This document shows, piece after piece, positions 43,757 to 52,739 of a stretch of DNA of 52,739 bases. Numbering within the stretch: the first letter of the stretch is position 1; each line of letters starts with the position of its first letter. Location: the NCBI GenBank assembly GCA_029862005.1, contig JAOTYD010000021.1, forward strand, positions 1 to 52,739, read 5' to 3'. Below the pieces are notes generated by a model. It was not told the DNA's origin. It ran no database searches and saw only the letters and a program-made list of their open reading frames with translations. Origin of the DNA: Gammaproteobacteria bacterium (GTDB lineage: Bacteria > Pseudomonadota > Gammaproteobacteria > GCA-001735895). The position numbers and the translations under genes were made by a program.

Positions 43757-44590
43757 CTAGAAGTAGGTATCGACCGCGGCGTAGAGCGTATCGCGCATAT
43801 CGGGATCGTCAGTGAGTGGTGTCACCAGCGCCATACGGCAGGCGGCCCCGGCATCGACGCCCTGCGCCATCAGTTGCGCCGCGTAGATCAGCAACCGCGT
43901 CGACATTCCCTCGTCGAGCCCATGCCCCTTGAGATTACGCGAACTGGTACCGACCTGCACCAGCTTTTTTGCCGTTTCCTCATCGATACCACCCTCATGG
44001 GCGACGATTTCGGTCTCGGTTTCAGCCTCGGGATAATCGAAGTCGAGTCCGCCGAAACGCTGCTTGGTCGACTGTTTCAAATCCTTCATCAGCGACTGGT
44101 AACCGGGATTGTACGAGATCACCAGTTGAAAATCCTCGTGCGCTTTCACCATCTCGCCCTTTTTCTCCAGCGGTAACTCACGCCGGTGATCGGTCAGCGG
44201 GTGTATCACCACGGTGGTATCCTGGCGTGCCTCGACGATCTCATCGAGGTAACAGATAGCGCCGATACGTGCCGCTACCGTCAACGGCCCATCCTGCCAA
44301 CGCGTGCCGTTGATATCGAGCAGATGCCGTCCGACCAGGTCGGAAGCGGTCATGTCCTCGGTACAGGCAACGCTGATCAGCGGTTTCTGCAGCTTCCAGG
44401 CCATGTATTCGACAAAACGCGACTTGCCGCAGCCGGTCGGGCCTTTCAGCATTACCGGCATGCGCACGTGGTAGGCTGCCGTGTAGTTTTCGACCTCGTC
44501 CCCGACCGCCCGGTAATAGGGTTCTTGCTTTACCAGGTACTGCTTGCGGTCGGTTTCGACTATCTGCATCTGACTTGCCGCTTCCGCCAT
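43757..44590 (-). CDS. cbbQ: CbbQ, AAA+ ATPase of the RuBisCO activase
   Basis: A 277-residue MoxR-type AAA+ ATPase: Walker A G50-PTGCGKS57 and Walker [11 protein letters not shown]. CbbQ forms hexamers with one CbbO to reactivate RuBisCO. It starts 9 bp after cbbS, the standard L-S-Q-O order. This order and the lack of carboxysome genes suggest a non-carboxysomal form IA enzyme. Confidence 0.94.
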   Translation of the reverse strand: MAEAASQMQIVETDRKQYLVKQEPYYRAVGDEVENYTAAYHVRMPVMLKGPTGCGKSRFVEYMAWKLQKPLISVACTEDMTASDLVGRHLLDINGTRWQDGPLTVAARIGAICYLDEIVEARQDTTVVIHPLTDHRRELPLEKKGEMVKAHEDFQLVISYNPGYQSLMKDLKQSTKQRFGGLDFDYPEAETETEIVAHEGGIDEETAKKLVQVGTSSRNLKGHGLDEGMSTRLLIYAAQLMAQGVDAGAACRMALVTPLTDDPDMRDTLYAAVDTYF

Positions 44591-44599
44591 GGCGCCAAC

Positions 44600-44956
44600 C
44601 TATACCGGGTTGCCGCGGTAAATGACCATCGACGCACCGGTCGACTGGGCGAAGTTGTCGAATCCCAGCAGGCGCACGTGGTTGTTGGGATGTGCATTAT
44701 GGCAGGCGACGCACTCGCTGATGATCGAATCGACATCGTCCTCGCCGAACATCGGCAATTTCCACATGTACCAGTAATTATCGGCCGCGTTTTCCGGCTC
44801 GGTATGCTCGATACCGGGATTCCAGCCCTGCGCGACAATATACTGGACCTGTCGGCGGATTTGCTCCGCGTTCATTTCCGGCAGGTACGAAAAGGTTTCG
44901 AATTTCCGGCTCGCGGGATCAGCGAGGCTCGATTTATAGTCTTGAATATCACTCAT
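44600..44956 (-). CDS. cbbS: RuBisCO small subunit, form I
   Basis: A 118-residue form I small subunit: [30 protein letters not shown] near the start and [18 protein letters not shown], then [18 protein letters not shown] and a final strand with SMVIYRG. It lies 12 bp behind cbbL. Eight copies complete the L8S8 enzyme. Confidence 0.96.
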   Translation of the reverse strand: MSDIQDYKSSLADPASRKFETFSYLPEMNAEQIRRQVQYIVAQGWNPGIEHTEPENAADNYWYMWKLPMFGEDDVDSIISECVACHNAHPNNHVRLLGFDNFAQSTGASMVIYRGNPV

Positions 44957-44968
44957 GTTTTTATCCTC

Positions 44969-46393
44969 TTATCGATGTGCCACGTCGAGCTTGTCGACGG
45001 TATCGAATTCAAATTTGATTTCCTTCCAGGTTTCCATCGCCGCCTTGAGCTCGGGGCTGGACTTGGCCGCATTGGTCAGGATGTCCTTGCCTTCCTTTTC
45101 AACTTCACGACCTTCGTTGCGCGCCTGTACACAGGCTTCGAGCGAAACGCGGTTGGCAGCCGCACCGGCAGCGTTGCCCCACGGGTGGCCGAGCGTACCG
45201 CCACCGAACTGCAGCACCGAATCGTCGCCGAAAATGTTCACCAGTGCCGGCATGTGCCAGACGTGAATGCCACCCGAGGCGACCGGTAGTACGCCCGGCA
45301 TCGAGCCCCAGTCCTGGTCAAAAAAGATTCCGCGATCGCGGTCTTCCTTGATAAAGGAATCACGCATGATGTCGATCCATCCGAGCGTCGCCTCGCGGTC
45401 GCCCTCGAGCTTGCCGACGACGGTGCCGGAATGCAGGTGATCACCGCCCGACAGTCGCAGCGCCTTGGCCAGTACGCGGAAATGGATGCCGTGGATTGGG
45501 TTGCGGTCAAGCACCGCGTGCATAGCGCGGTGAATGTGCAGCAGCATGCCGTTGTCACGGCACCATTGGGCGATACCGGTATTGGCGCAGAAACCGCCGG
45601 TCAGGTAGTCGTGCATGATGATCGGCGCACCCAGCTCCTTGGCGTACTCGGCGCGCTTGTACATTTCTTCCGGTGTCGACGCGGTGACGTTGAGATAATG
45701 TCCCTTGCGCTCACCGGTTTCCTGTTCGGCCTTGTGGATCGCTTCCATGCAGAAGTCAAAACGGTGGTTCCAGCGCATGAACGGCTGCGAATTGACGTTC
45801 TCGTCGTCCTTGGTGAAGTCGAGACCGCCGCGCAGGCATTCGTAAACCGCGCGACCATAGTTTTTCGCCGACAGGCCGAGCTTGGGCTTGATCGTGCAGC
45901 CCAGCAACGGGCGGCCGTACTTGTTCATCTTGTCGCGCTCGACCTGGATGCCGTTGGGTGGCCCGTTACAGGTCTTGACGTAGGCGATCGGGAAACGCAC
46001 GTCTTCGAGACGCAGGCCGCGTACCGCCTTGAAACCGAACACGTTGCCGACCAGTGAAGTGAAGACGTTAACTACCGAACCTTCTTCGAACAGGTCGATC
46101 GGGTATGCGATGAATGCATAAAAGCAACTGTCGTCGCCGGGTACGTCCTCGATCGAATAGGCGCGACCCTTGTAGTAATCGAGATCGGTCAACAGGTCGG
46201 TCCAGACCGTGGTCCAGGTGCCGGTGGACGATTCCGCGGCAACCGCCGCTGCGGCTTCCTCACGCGGTACGCCGGGCTGCGGAGTGATCTTGAAACAGGC
46301 AAGAATATCGGTGTCCGCCGGCGTGTACTCCGGCATCCAGTAGGTTTCGCGGTACTCTTTAACGCCCGCGTCGTAGGTTTTTCTGGAACTCAT
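44969..46393 (-). CDS. cbbL: RuBisCO large subunit, form I
   Basis: The start at 46393 ([19 protein letters not shown]), with GGAGA just upstream, gives 474 residues, the normal length; the frame continues further upstream without a start of equal quality. Catalytic features: [13 protein letters not shown] (active lysine), [14 protein letters not shown] with the carbamylated lysine and metal ligands, HIHRAMHA, and loop 6 VVGKLEGDR. It fixes CO2 onto ribulose bisphosphate. The cbbQO genes beside it suggest the non-carboxysomal form IA group. Confidence 0.96.
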   Translation of the reverse strand: MSSRKTYDAGVKEYRETYWMPEYTPADTDILACFKITPQPGVPREEAAAAVAAESSTGTWTTVWTDLLTDLDYYKGRAYSIEDVPGDDSCFYAFIAYPIDLFEEGSVVNVFTSLVGNVFGFKAVRGLRLEDVRFPIAYVKTCNGPPNGIQVERDKMNKYGRPLLGCTIKPKLGLSAKNYGRAVYECLRGGLDFTKDDENVNSQPFMRWNHRFDFCMEAIHKAEQETGERKGHYLNVTASTPEEMYKRAEYAKELGAPIIMHDYLTGGFCANTGIAQWCRDNGMLLHIHRAMHAVLDRNPIHGIHFRVLAKALRLSGGDHLHSGTVVGKLEGDREATLGWIDIMRDSFIKEDRDRGIFFDQDWGSMPGVLPVASGGIHVWHMPALVNIFGDDSVLQFGGGTLGHPWGNAAGAAANRVSLEACVQARNEGREVEKEGKDILTNAAKSSPELKAAMETWKEIKFEFDTVDKLDVAHR

Positions 46394-46415
46394 TGTTTGC
46401 TCTCCAAATAGTGAA

Positions 46416-47495
46416 TCAGGCAGCCGTTTTACCGGCAACTTTCGGATCGAGTTCGCTGCTGACATAGCGTTTAGCCATGTTGGCGACACTGATCGGTGTA
46501 ATCTTCGATGCGTTACCCGCGGTTTCGAACTGTTCGAAACGATCGCGGCACAAGTCTTCCATTGCCTTCAATGCCGGCGTCAGGAACTTGCGCGGGTCGA
46601 ACTGGCTCTTGTCGTTCTCGGCAACGCGGCGGAACTCGCCGGTCATCGCAAGGCGACAGTCGGTATCGATATTAACCTTACGTACGCCGTGCTTGATACC
46701 GCGCACGATTTCCTCGACTGGCACGCCGTAGGTTTGCGGCATTTCACCACCGAACTGGTTGAAGATGTTCTGCAATTCCTGCGGAACCGATGAGGAGCCG
46801 TGCATGACCAGGTGCACCTCGGGCAGTTTCTGGTTGATCTCCTTGACCACGTTCATCGCCAGGATTTCGCCATCCGGCTTGCGGCTGAACTTGTAAGCGC
46901 CATGCGAGGTACCCATCGCGATCGCGAGCGCATCCACTTTTGTACGGGTGACGAAATCGACCGCCTGGTCGGGATCGGTCAGCAATTGATCCATGCTCAG
47001 GCTGCCCTCGAAGCCGTGGCCATCCTCTTTCTCACCTTCACCGGTTTCGAGCGAACCGAGACAACCGAGCTCACCCTCGACCGAGACACCGATGTCGTGC
47101 GCGATGCGGGTGACTTCGGCGGTAATATCGACGTTGTAATCGTAACTCGCCGGGGTCTTGGCATCGGCTTCGAGTGAACCGTCCATCATCACCGAGGTGA
47201 AACTGGCCTGCATCGCCGACACACAGGTGGCGCGGTTGTTACCGTGATCCTGGTGCAGGCAGATCGGAATCTGCGGGTACATTTCCTCGGCAGCCTCGAC
47301 CATCTTGCGGATCATGATGTCACCGGCATAACCGCGCGCACCGCGGCTGGCCTGCAGGATCACCGGTGCGTCCACCGCGCTCGCGGCATTCATAATCGCG
47401 AGTACCTGTTCCATGTTATTGATATTGAAAGCGGGCACGCCGTATCCCCTCTCGGCGGCGTGATCGAGTAGCTGTCTGAGCGTAATTCTTGCCAT
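46416..47495 (-). CDS. cbbA: Class II fructose-bisphosphate aldolase
   Basis: A 359-residue class II (zinc) aldolase: CLHQDHGNN with zinc ligand histidine, [32 protein letters not shown] and NIDTD. In the Calvin cycle it also joins erythrose 4-phosphate with DHAP to form sedoheptulose bisphosphate. It is 30 bp behind tkt and 22 bp before cbbL. Confidence 0.95.
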   Translation of the reverse strand: MARITLRQLLDHAAERGYGVPAFNINNMEQVLAIMNAASAVDAPVILQASRGARGYAGDIMIRKMVEAAEEMYPQIPICLHQDHGNNRATCVSAMQASFTSVMMDGSLEADAKTPASYDYNVDITAEVTRIAHDIGVSVEGELGCLGSLETGEGEKEDGHGFEGSLSMDQLLTDPDQAVDFVTRTKVDALAIAMGTSHGAYKFSRKPDGEILAMNVVKEINQKLPEVHLVMHGSSSVPQELQNIFNQFGGEMPQTYGVPVEEIVRGIKHGVRKVNIDTDCRLAMTGEFRRVAENDKSQFDPRKFLTPALKAMEDLCRDRFEQFETAGNASKITPISVANMAKRYVSSELDPKVAGKTAA

Positions 47496-47525
47496 CTGAA
47501 ACCTCTGTCTGACTAAATTCGTTAA

Positions 47526-49535
47526 CTAAATCTGCAACAAACGCCGCACTTCGTCGCGCACCGCCTGTGCGGTAATGCCGAAATGCGCATATAAATCCTC
47601 AGCCTTCGCCGACGCACCGAAACCGGGCATGCCAATCATCGAGCTGCGCTTGCCAAGCCAGCGGTCCCAGCCCATCGGAGAAGCGGCCTCGATCGCGACC
47701 CGGCATTCGCCGCCGAGTACGATTTTCTGGTATTCCGGGGATTGCTTTTCGAACAACTCCCAGCACGGCATCGATGCTACCGCAACCTCGACGCCGAAAC
47801 GGGCCAGCATATCCGCGGCTTCGAGCGCAATCTGGACTTCCGAGCCGGTGGCGAGCAAGGTAGCTTTGCGTTTGCCGGGCGGTTCACGCAGCAGGTAGGC
47901 ACCACGCGCGACCAGGTTTTCACGGTGATGATGTGTGCGCAGTGTCGGCACACCCTGGCGCGTCAGGCAAATCACCGACGGTGATTCAGTCTCGTTAAGG
48001 GCACAGGCCCAGGATTCAGCAACTTCGACCGCATCCGCCGGACGGAATACCATCAGGTTCGGCATCGCCCGCAAGGAAGCAATCTGCTCGACCGGCTGGT
48101 GTGTCGGGCCATCCTCACCGAGACCGATCGAATCGTGCGTCATCACGTGCACGACACGCTGTTTCATCAACGCTCCGAGGCGGATCGCCGGGCGGCTGTA
48201 ATCGGCAAACGCCAGAAAAGTACCGGACAATGGAATGTAACCACCGTGCAGCGCGATACCGTTCATCGCGGCCGCCATGCCGTGTTCGCGCACGCCGTAA
48301 TGGATATAGTTGCCGCCGAAATTGTCACGAGTCAGTGATTGTGCATTGCCGGGTTTGGTGCCATTGGAGCCACTCAGGTCGGCTGAACCTGAAACTAATC
48401 CCGGCACAACATCCAGTAACGACTCGAGTACCTGCTGCGAGGACTGCCGGGTAGCAAGTTTTGGCTTTTCTTCGCTGAAACGCTCTTTTAGCGAATAGAT
48501 ACAGGCCTGAAAATCCGTCCCCAGGGAACCGTCCTGCATTGCTACAAAACGATCGCGTCTCTCCGCCGGCAAGGCATCCATGCGTGCTTGCCATTGCCTG
48601 CGGCTGTCAGCGCCGCGGCGGCCACAGTCGCGCCAGCTGATCAGCAATTCCTCGGGTATTTCAAATGCCGCGCTGTCCCATTTCAGATTCTCCCGTACCA
48701 GCCTGATATCATCTTCGCCCAGCGGCGCACCGTGGATGGCGGCGCTGCCCTGTTTATTGGGTGCGCCGTAACCGATCACGGTTTTGCAGGCGATCAACGA
48801 AGGTTTATTCGTCTGCCTTGCTTTTGCAATCGCTTCGGCGATCGCGTCCGGTTTGTGACCATCGACGTAACAGACATCCCAGCCCGCCGCTTCGAAACGA
48901 GCCAACTGGTTGGATGACGTCGTCAGGCTGGTAGTGCCGTCGATTGAAATGCCGTTATCGTCGAACAAAACAATCATCTTGGATAGCCTGAGATGCCCCG
49001 CAAAATCGATTGCCTCATGGCTAATGCCTTCCATCAGGCAACCGTCTCCGGCCAGCACGTAGGTGTAGTGATCGACTATCTCGTCGCCAAATTCGGCGGC
49101 GAGTTTCTTCTCGGCCAGCGCCATACCAACCGCGGTAGCAATACCCTGGCCCAGTGGCCCGGTCGTCATTTCGATACCCCTGGCGTAGCCATACTCGGGA
49201 TGACCCGCGGTTTTTGATCCAAGCTGGCGGAAATTCTTGATTTCATCGAGGGTCAGGTCTTCATAACCGCACAGGTACAGCAGGCTGTACAACAGCATCG
49301 AACCATGGCCTGCCGACAGAATGAATCGGTCGCGGTCCGGCCAGTCCGGCGTTGCGGCATCGAATTTCAGAAAATCGGCAAACAAGACGCTGGCGACATC
49401 GGCCATGCCCATCGGCATGCCTGGGTGGCCCGAGTTAGCCTTTTGCACCGCGTCCATCGAAAGTGCACGGATCGCGTTAGCCATGAGTCGGCGGCTTTCG
49501 CTTTTACTCTGATCTTTTTGAACCTTTGTATCCAT
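47526..49535 (-). CDS. cbbT: Transketolase
   Basis: A 669-residue thiamine-diphosphate enzyme: AIRALSMDAVQKANSGHPGMPMG at the start, thiamine motif GDGCLMEGISHEA with FDDNGISIDG, and HDSIGLGEDGPTHQPVEQ in the pyrimidine domain. It moves two-carbon units to regenerate ribulose bisphosphate. It follows prk by 12 bp. Dedicated cbb copy is likely; another tkt may exist elsewhere. Confidence 0.95.
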   Translation of the reverse strand: MDTKVQKDQSKSESRRLMANAIRALSMDAVQKANSGHPGMPMGMADVASVLFADFLKFDAATPDWPDRDRFILSAGHGSMLLYSLLYLCGYEDLTLDEIKNFRQLGSKTAGHPEYGYARGIEMTTGPLGQGIATAVGMALAEKKLAAEFGDEIVDHYTYVLAGDGCLMEGISHEAIDFAGHLRLSKMIVLFDDNGISIDGTTSLTTSSNQLARFEAAGWDVCYVDGHKPDAIAEAIAKARQTNKPSLIACKTVIGYGAPNKQGSAAIHGAPLGEDDIRLVRENLKWDSAAFEIPEELLISWRDCGRRGADSRRQWQARMDALPAERRDRFVAMQDGSLGTDFQACIYSLKERFSEEKPKLATRQSSQQVLESLLDVVPGLVSGSADLSGSNGTKPGNAQSLTRDNFGGNYIHYGVREHGMAAAMNGIALHGGYIPLSGTFLAFADYSRPAIRLGALMKQRVVHVMTHDSIGLGEDGPTHQPVEQIASLRAMPNLMVFRPADAVEVAESWACALNETESPSVICLTRQGVPTLRTHHHRENLVARGAYLLREPPGKRKATLLATGSEVQIALEAADMLARFGVEVAVASMPCWELFEKQSPEYQKIVLGGECRVAIEAASPMGWDRWLGKRSSMIGMPGFGASAKAEDLYAHFGITAQAVRDEVRRLLQI

Positions 49536-49547
49536 CTATTCTCTCCG

Positions 49548-50423
49548 TTAAGCCGCGCGACGTTTACGTTCAACCAACTGCAGTACCAGCGGCGTGAAAA
49601 TGAGCTGCATGGCAAGATCGATCTTGCCGCCGGGAATGACGATGACGTTGGGTCGTGACATGAAACTGTTGTGGATCATCGTCAACAGGTAAGGAAAGTC
49701 GATGCCGCGTGGATTGGCGAAGCGGATCACAACCATCGACTCGTCCGCGGTCGGAATCCAGCGTGCGATAAACGGGTTCGAGGTATCGACGACCGGCACA
49801 CGCTGAAAATTGATATCGGTGTTGGTGAACTGCGGGCAGATGTACTCGATGTAATCCGGCATACGGCGCAGGATGGTGTCGGTAATTGCCTCAGCCGAGT
49901 AACCGCGCGAGGCCTTGTCGCGGTGAATTTTCTGGATCCATTCGAGGTTAGTGACCGGCACCACGCCGACTTTCAGGTCAGCATACTGGGCGACATCGGC
50001 CTGGGCAGTTTTAACCGCCCCGTGCAGGCCCTCGTAAAACAACAGGTCGGTATCTTCGGGGAAAGATTCCCACTCGGTGAATTCTCCCGGTGCCACACCA
50101 TAAATTTCACTTTCCTGGTCATCGTGCACGTAGTGGCGCGTTTTACCGGTGCCAGTTTCGCTGTATTGGCGAAACTCTTCTTCGAGCTCCGACAGCAGGT
50201 TGGCTTCCGGACCGAAGTGACTGAAATTCTTGTTACCGCCTTCCTCGGCATGCGCCATGGCAGCCTTCATCTCCTGGCGATTGTGACGATGAAAGGCGTC
50301 ACCCTCGATGAAACAGGCGCTGATATTTTCACGAAAGAAAATATGCTCGAAGGTTTCCTTGACGGTCGAGGTACCGGCGCCGGAAGAGCCGGTGATCGAA
50401 AGGATGGGATGTTTTCTGGACAT
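49548..50423 (-). CDS. cbbP: Phosphoribulokinase
   Basis: A 291-residue bacterial-type phosphoribulokinase: P-loop GSSGAGTSTV near residue 12, EGDAFHRHNRQEM and HFGPEANL. It makes ribulose 1,5-bisphosphate, the CO2 acceptor, and is the defining enzyme of the Calvin cycle with RuBisCO. The length and octamer-type sequence fit proteobacteria. It follows fbp by 9 bp. Confidence 0.96.
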   Translation of the reverse strand: MSRKHPILSITGSSGAGTSTVKETFEHIFFRENISACFIEGDAFHRHNRQEMKAAMAHAEEGGNKNFSHFGPEANLLSELEEEFRQYSETGTGKTRHYVHDDQESEIYGVAPGEFTEWESFPEDTDLLFYEGLHGAVKTAQADVAQYADLKVGVVPVTNLEWIQKIHRDKASRGYSAEAITDTILRRMPDYIEYICPQFTNTDINFQRVPVVDTSNPFIARWIPTADESMVVIRFANPRGIDFPYLLTMIHNSFMSRPNVIVIPGGKIDLAMQLIFTPLVLQLVERKRRAA

Positions 50424-50432
50424 GGGCAGAAC

Positions 50433-51464
50433 CTAGTTTCTAAACAAACTGCGGTTTTCGAACAGTGGGAAGCGAGTGCTCTCGACCGCGTCGCCGGTGA
50501 TGTAGTCGATGACTTCCTGGACCCGGTCCCTGGAACCGAAAATAAGCGGCACACGCTTGTGCAGTGAAACCAGTTTCATTTCCAGTATCCGCTCGATACC
50601 GTCGCTGGCCAGGCCACCGGCCTGTTCGATGATAAAGGCGAGTGGCAGCGCTTCGTACAGCAAGCGCAAGCGGCCGCTCTCGTAACCGGGGCGCGAATCC
50701 CCGGGATACAGGAAAACGCCGCCGCGAATCAGGATGCGGTAAGCTTCTGCGACCAGCGAAGCGTTCCAGCGCATGTTGAAATCTTCGCCCAGGGGGCCGC
50801 TCTCGCCGGCGATACAGTCGTCGATGAAATAGCGCACGCTGTCGTCCCAAAAACGATAGTTCGAAGTGTTGATGGCGAATTCATGCTGCCCGGCCGGGAT
50901 AATCAATGCCTCGTCGACCAGGTAAAACTTATCGCTCTCGGGATCGAGCATAAAACTATGAGTGCCGTCACCGCAGGCCAGGATTAGCCGGGTTTGGGGG
51001 CCATAAAACAAAAAGCCTGACGCTTTTTGAATATCGCCCAGCGGTTTGTCGAAGAGGCTTGTGGTATCGGCAGCCAGCACTGAAAAAACGGTGCCGATAG
51101 AGGTATTGGTATCGATATTCGAGGAACCGTCGAGCGGATCGATCGCCACCGCGAGGGTTGCATCGGCGTCAATCTCGATCAATTCGTCGTTTTCCTCGGA
51201 TGCGATAAACCCGATAGGTAATTTACCCAGCGCCTCGACAAAAAGTCCATGGGACAGAATATCAAGCGGCTTCTGATTATCACCGCCCGCGTTCTTGCTG
51301 AAGCTACCTGAAGACTGTGCTGAAAGACCCTGCCGGGCAATCGTTTTCGCGAGTTTTGCACCGGTGCTCGCGATCACCAGTATTATCGAGGCAAGGTCCT
51401 CGTGCATGCCAGCCTGCTTTGCCATTGACGCCAGGTATTGTTCCAGCCTGATTTCAGATGTCAT
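50433..51464 (-). CDS. cbbF: Class I fructose-1,6-bisphosphatase
   Basis: A 343-residue class I FBPase: metal site AIDPLDGSSNIDTN, NYRFWDD and LLYEALPLAFIIEQAGG with SLHKRVPLIFGS near the C-terminus. It dephosphorylates fructose bisphosphate and may also act on sedoheptulose bisphosphate; no separate SBPase gene is in the cluster. It is the first gene of the operon, divergent from cbbR across 86 bp. Confidence 0.95.
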   Translation of the reverse strand: MTSEIRLEQYLASMAKQAGMHEDLASIILVIASTGAKLAKTIARQGLSAQSSGSFSKNAGGDNQKPLDILSHGLFVEALGKLPIGFIASEENDELIEIDADATLAVAIDPLDGSSNIDTNTSIGTVFSVLAADTTSLFDKPLGDIQKASGFLFYGPQTRLILACGDGTHSFMLDPESDKFYLVDEALIIPAGQHEFAINTSNYRFWDDSVRYFIDDCIAGESGPLGEDFNMRWNASLVAEAYRILIRGGVFLYPGDSRPGYESGRLRLLYEALPLAFIIEQAGGLASDGIERILEMKLVSLHKRVPLIFGSRDRVQEVIDYITGDAVESTRFPLFENRSLFRN

Positions 51465-51525
51465 GTTGCCCCGCCTGGTATCTTGTTTAGTATGCGACGG
51501 GATTTTGGGGGGGCTTGATTATTAA

Positions 51526-51546
51526 GTAAAGTTTAATAAACTTTAC
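51526..51546. promoter_or_regulatory. 21-bp palindrome between cbbF and cbbR, likely CbbR operator
   Basis: Arms GTAAAGTTTA and TAAACTTTAC are perfectly complementary around one central A. Two phased TNA-N7-TNA patterns, the CbbR half-site form, are included (TAA 51527 and 51537; TTA 51533 and 51543). It ends 4 bp before the ATG at 51551, so it would block cbbR and lie upstream of cbbF. Confidence 0.75.
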
Positions 51547-51550
51547 AATT

Positions 51551-52483
51551 ATGAAAGAAAAACTTTATCCATGGCTGCGCCAGATGACGCTGAAGCAGAT
51601 GCGCGGTTTTACAGCAGTGGTTGAAGCTGGCAGTGTCTCTGGCGCTGCTAAAAGCCTGCATCTCACGCCACCAGCGGTATCGCTGCAGTTGCGCGATCTC
51701 GACACGGCAATTGGACTTCCTTTGCTGGAACGCAGTGATCACGGACTGATCCCGACTCTTGCGGGTCGGGAACTATTGGCTCTGGCGCAGGAAATCCAGC
51801 AATCGATGGATCGCTTCGGTGAAACCGTCACTGAATTGAAGGGCGTGGATCATGGTGTCGTCTCGGTCGGCGTAGTCAGTACGGCGCGCTACTTTGCCCC
51901 GACGATGCTGGCAGAGTTCATGAAAATCTACCCGAATATTAAAATACAGCTACTGGTCGGGAACCGCGAAACGACCATGGAAAAACTGGAAAGCATGGAG
52001 CTCGATTTTGCCATCACCGGTTTGCCGCCCGAGCACTTTACGGTGAAGAAAGAATTTATCGCGAAGCACCCTCAAATCATCATCGCGACACCCGATCACC
52101 CACTGGCCGGTAATAAGCGAATTTCATTGTCAGAATTGAAAGACGAAACCTTTCTTTTACGAGAATCCGGGTCGGGCACCCGCTCGGTAACCGACAAGCT
52201 GTTTGCCCGCTGTAAAGGCCTGCCAAAATCCGGGCTGGAATTCGGCAGTAACGAAACCATCAAGCAGGCCGTCATGGCGGGCATGGGAATCGCGGTGATA
52301 TCGTCACACACGGTAGATGCCGAGCTCAAAGAAAAACGCCTGGTTTCACTCGACGTCAAGGGCTTGCCAATCAACCGTAAATGGTTCGTGGTCAAACATG
52401 GCAATAAACGCTTCCTGCCCTCGGCCCAGGCACTGTGGAACTTTGTGGCCCGCAACGGCAAGCATTACCTGCCCCAGACCTGA
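51551..52483 (+). CDS. cbbR: CbbR, LysR-type regulator of the cbb operon
   Basis: A 310-residue LysR protein: N-terminal winged HTH (LKQMRGFTAVVEAGSVSGAAKSLHLTPPAVSLQLRDLD) and a substrate domain from about residue 95 (SVGVVSTARYFAPTM). CbbR activates cbb genes in response to metabolites such as ribulose bisphosphate or NADPH. It is divergent from cbbF, the standard arrangement. The ATG at 51551 abuts the palindrome and lacks a ribosome site; the ATG at 51584 (MTLKQMRGF) matches typical CbbR starts and may be the real one. Confidence 0.92.
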   Translation: MKEKLYPWLRQMTLKQMRGFTAVVEAGSVSGAAKSLHLTPPAVSLQLRDLDTAIGLPLLERSDHGLIPTLAGRELLALAQEIQQSMDRFGETVTELKGVDHGVVSVGVVSTARYFAPTMLAEFMKIYPNIKIQLLVGNRETTMEKLESMELDFAITGLPPEHFTVKKEFIAKHPQIIIATPDHPLAGNKRISLSELKDETFLLRESGSGTRSVTDKLFARCKGLPKSGLEFGSNETIKQAVMAGMGIAVISSHTVDAELKEKRLVSLDVKGLPINRKWFVVKHGNKRFLPSAQALWNFVARNGKHYLPQT

Positions 52484-52633
52484 GACCAATCGATTAAACC
52501 CAGGCGATATGCTGTGACTGAAAATACAGCGTCGTTGATTGTTATTACTGGGCTAGGTTCAGTCGCCAATCAGTAAAAACAGACGCTGGGAAATATTCGA
52601 CGAGCGGCAGAAACCGACCCAAAAGAGACGCTC

Positions 52634-52693
52634 GTTAACGTCCCGGTTCAGCGGCGGCGCGTGAGCGCCGTCCGTTGCAACCGGTTGTTAGGC
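52634..52693 (+). mobile_element. attC-like integron recombination site (59-base element)
   Basis: GTTAAC at 52634-52639 and GTTAGGC at 52687-52693 bound a 60-bp imperfect inverted repeat: TTAAC pairs with GTTAG, CCGGTT (52643-52648) with AACCGG (52679-52684), and GGCGGCGC (52652-52659... approximate) with GCGCCGTC around a GTGA loop. The right-hand GTTRRRY core, GTCCGTTGCAAC box and size are typical of attC. No integrase or cassette gene is in view; sequence from 52484 to the site and beyond to 52739 shows no gene. Confidence 0.65.
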
Positions 52694-52739
52694 CACACGC
52701 GCATCTTAGTCAATTGGCGATGCGATTCCTGCATACCTT

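Noticed and set aside
44186-45289. Long plus-strand frame of 367 codons
   Set aside because: Antisense to cbbQ, cbbS and the cbbL 3' end, all certain genes; a shadow caused by GC-rich third positions.

Overview
The window comes from a chemolithoautotrophic sulfur-oxidising bacterium, almost certainly a gammaproteobacterium. The evidence is a complete reverse-type dsr cluster (dsrABEFHCMKLJOPNR, including dsrL and dsrEFH, which mark sulfur oxidisers rather than sulfate reducers), soxXYZA plus a distant soxB, and a form I RuBisCO operon with the CbbQ/CbbO activase. No soxCD, carboxysome gene, phage gene, transposase, rRNA or tRNA was seen. Sox without SoxCD together with rDsr is the usual arrangement in organisms that store sulfur globules and finish oxidation through cytoplasmic Dsr.

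Layout. (1) 1-1732, minus strand: a DUF302-type secreted protein and a haem c protein with a very methionine-rich repeat tail, cut off by the window edge. (2) 2016-9044, plus strand: soxXYZA, a terminator, tusA and a dsrE2-like sulfurtransferase, a FadL-type porin, a secreted unknown, a YeeE/YedE transporter and a 65-residue protein. (3) 9041-14933, mixed strands: an accessory block with an alpha/beta hydrolase, three Fe(II)/2-oxoglutarate oxygenases of different types, several small unknowns, a cysteine-less DsrC paralogue (RspA-like) and an orphan Cas6/Cmx6-like protein. The tauD-like, cas6-like, rspA-like and 67-aa genes form one operon, divergent from dsrA. (4) 15322-27690: the dsr operon. 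(5) 27754-31551: a NarX-like kinase, an unusual HTH-ferredoxin-reductase fusion and a NarL-like regulator, closely packed. (6) 31668-38577: small unknowns, an MscS-like channel, a PA2779-type protein, a Sel1 protein and a cation/proton antiporter with a cyclic-nucleotide-type domain. (7) 51464-38628, minus strand: cbb genes fbp-prk-tkt-fba-cbbLSQO-cbbZ, with soxB placed 9 bp behind cbbZ; a divergent LysR gene (cbbR) controls the other end. (8) An integron-type attC-like site lies near the right edge.

How it fits together. Periplasmic Sox (SoxXA, SoxYZ, SoxB) oxidises thiosulfate and leaves sulfane sulfur; TusA, DsrE2, DsrEFH and DsrC would relay sulfur in the cytoplasm to DsrAB; DsrMKJOP and DsrL handle the electrons; DsrN provides the amidated sirohaem. 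The energy and reductant feed the Calvin cycle encoded at the right end, and soxB appears to be transcribed with it. A recurring 16-bp inverted repeat (roughly TAYCC-N6-GGRTA) upstream of sox, tusA, dsrA and one unknown gene may be a shared operator, possibly for the local NarL-like regulator. All functions are read from sequence recognition without database searches.
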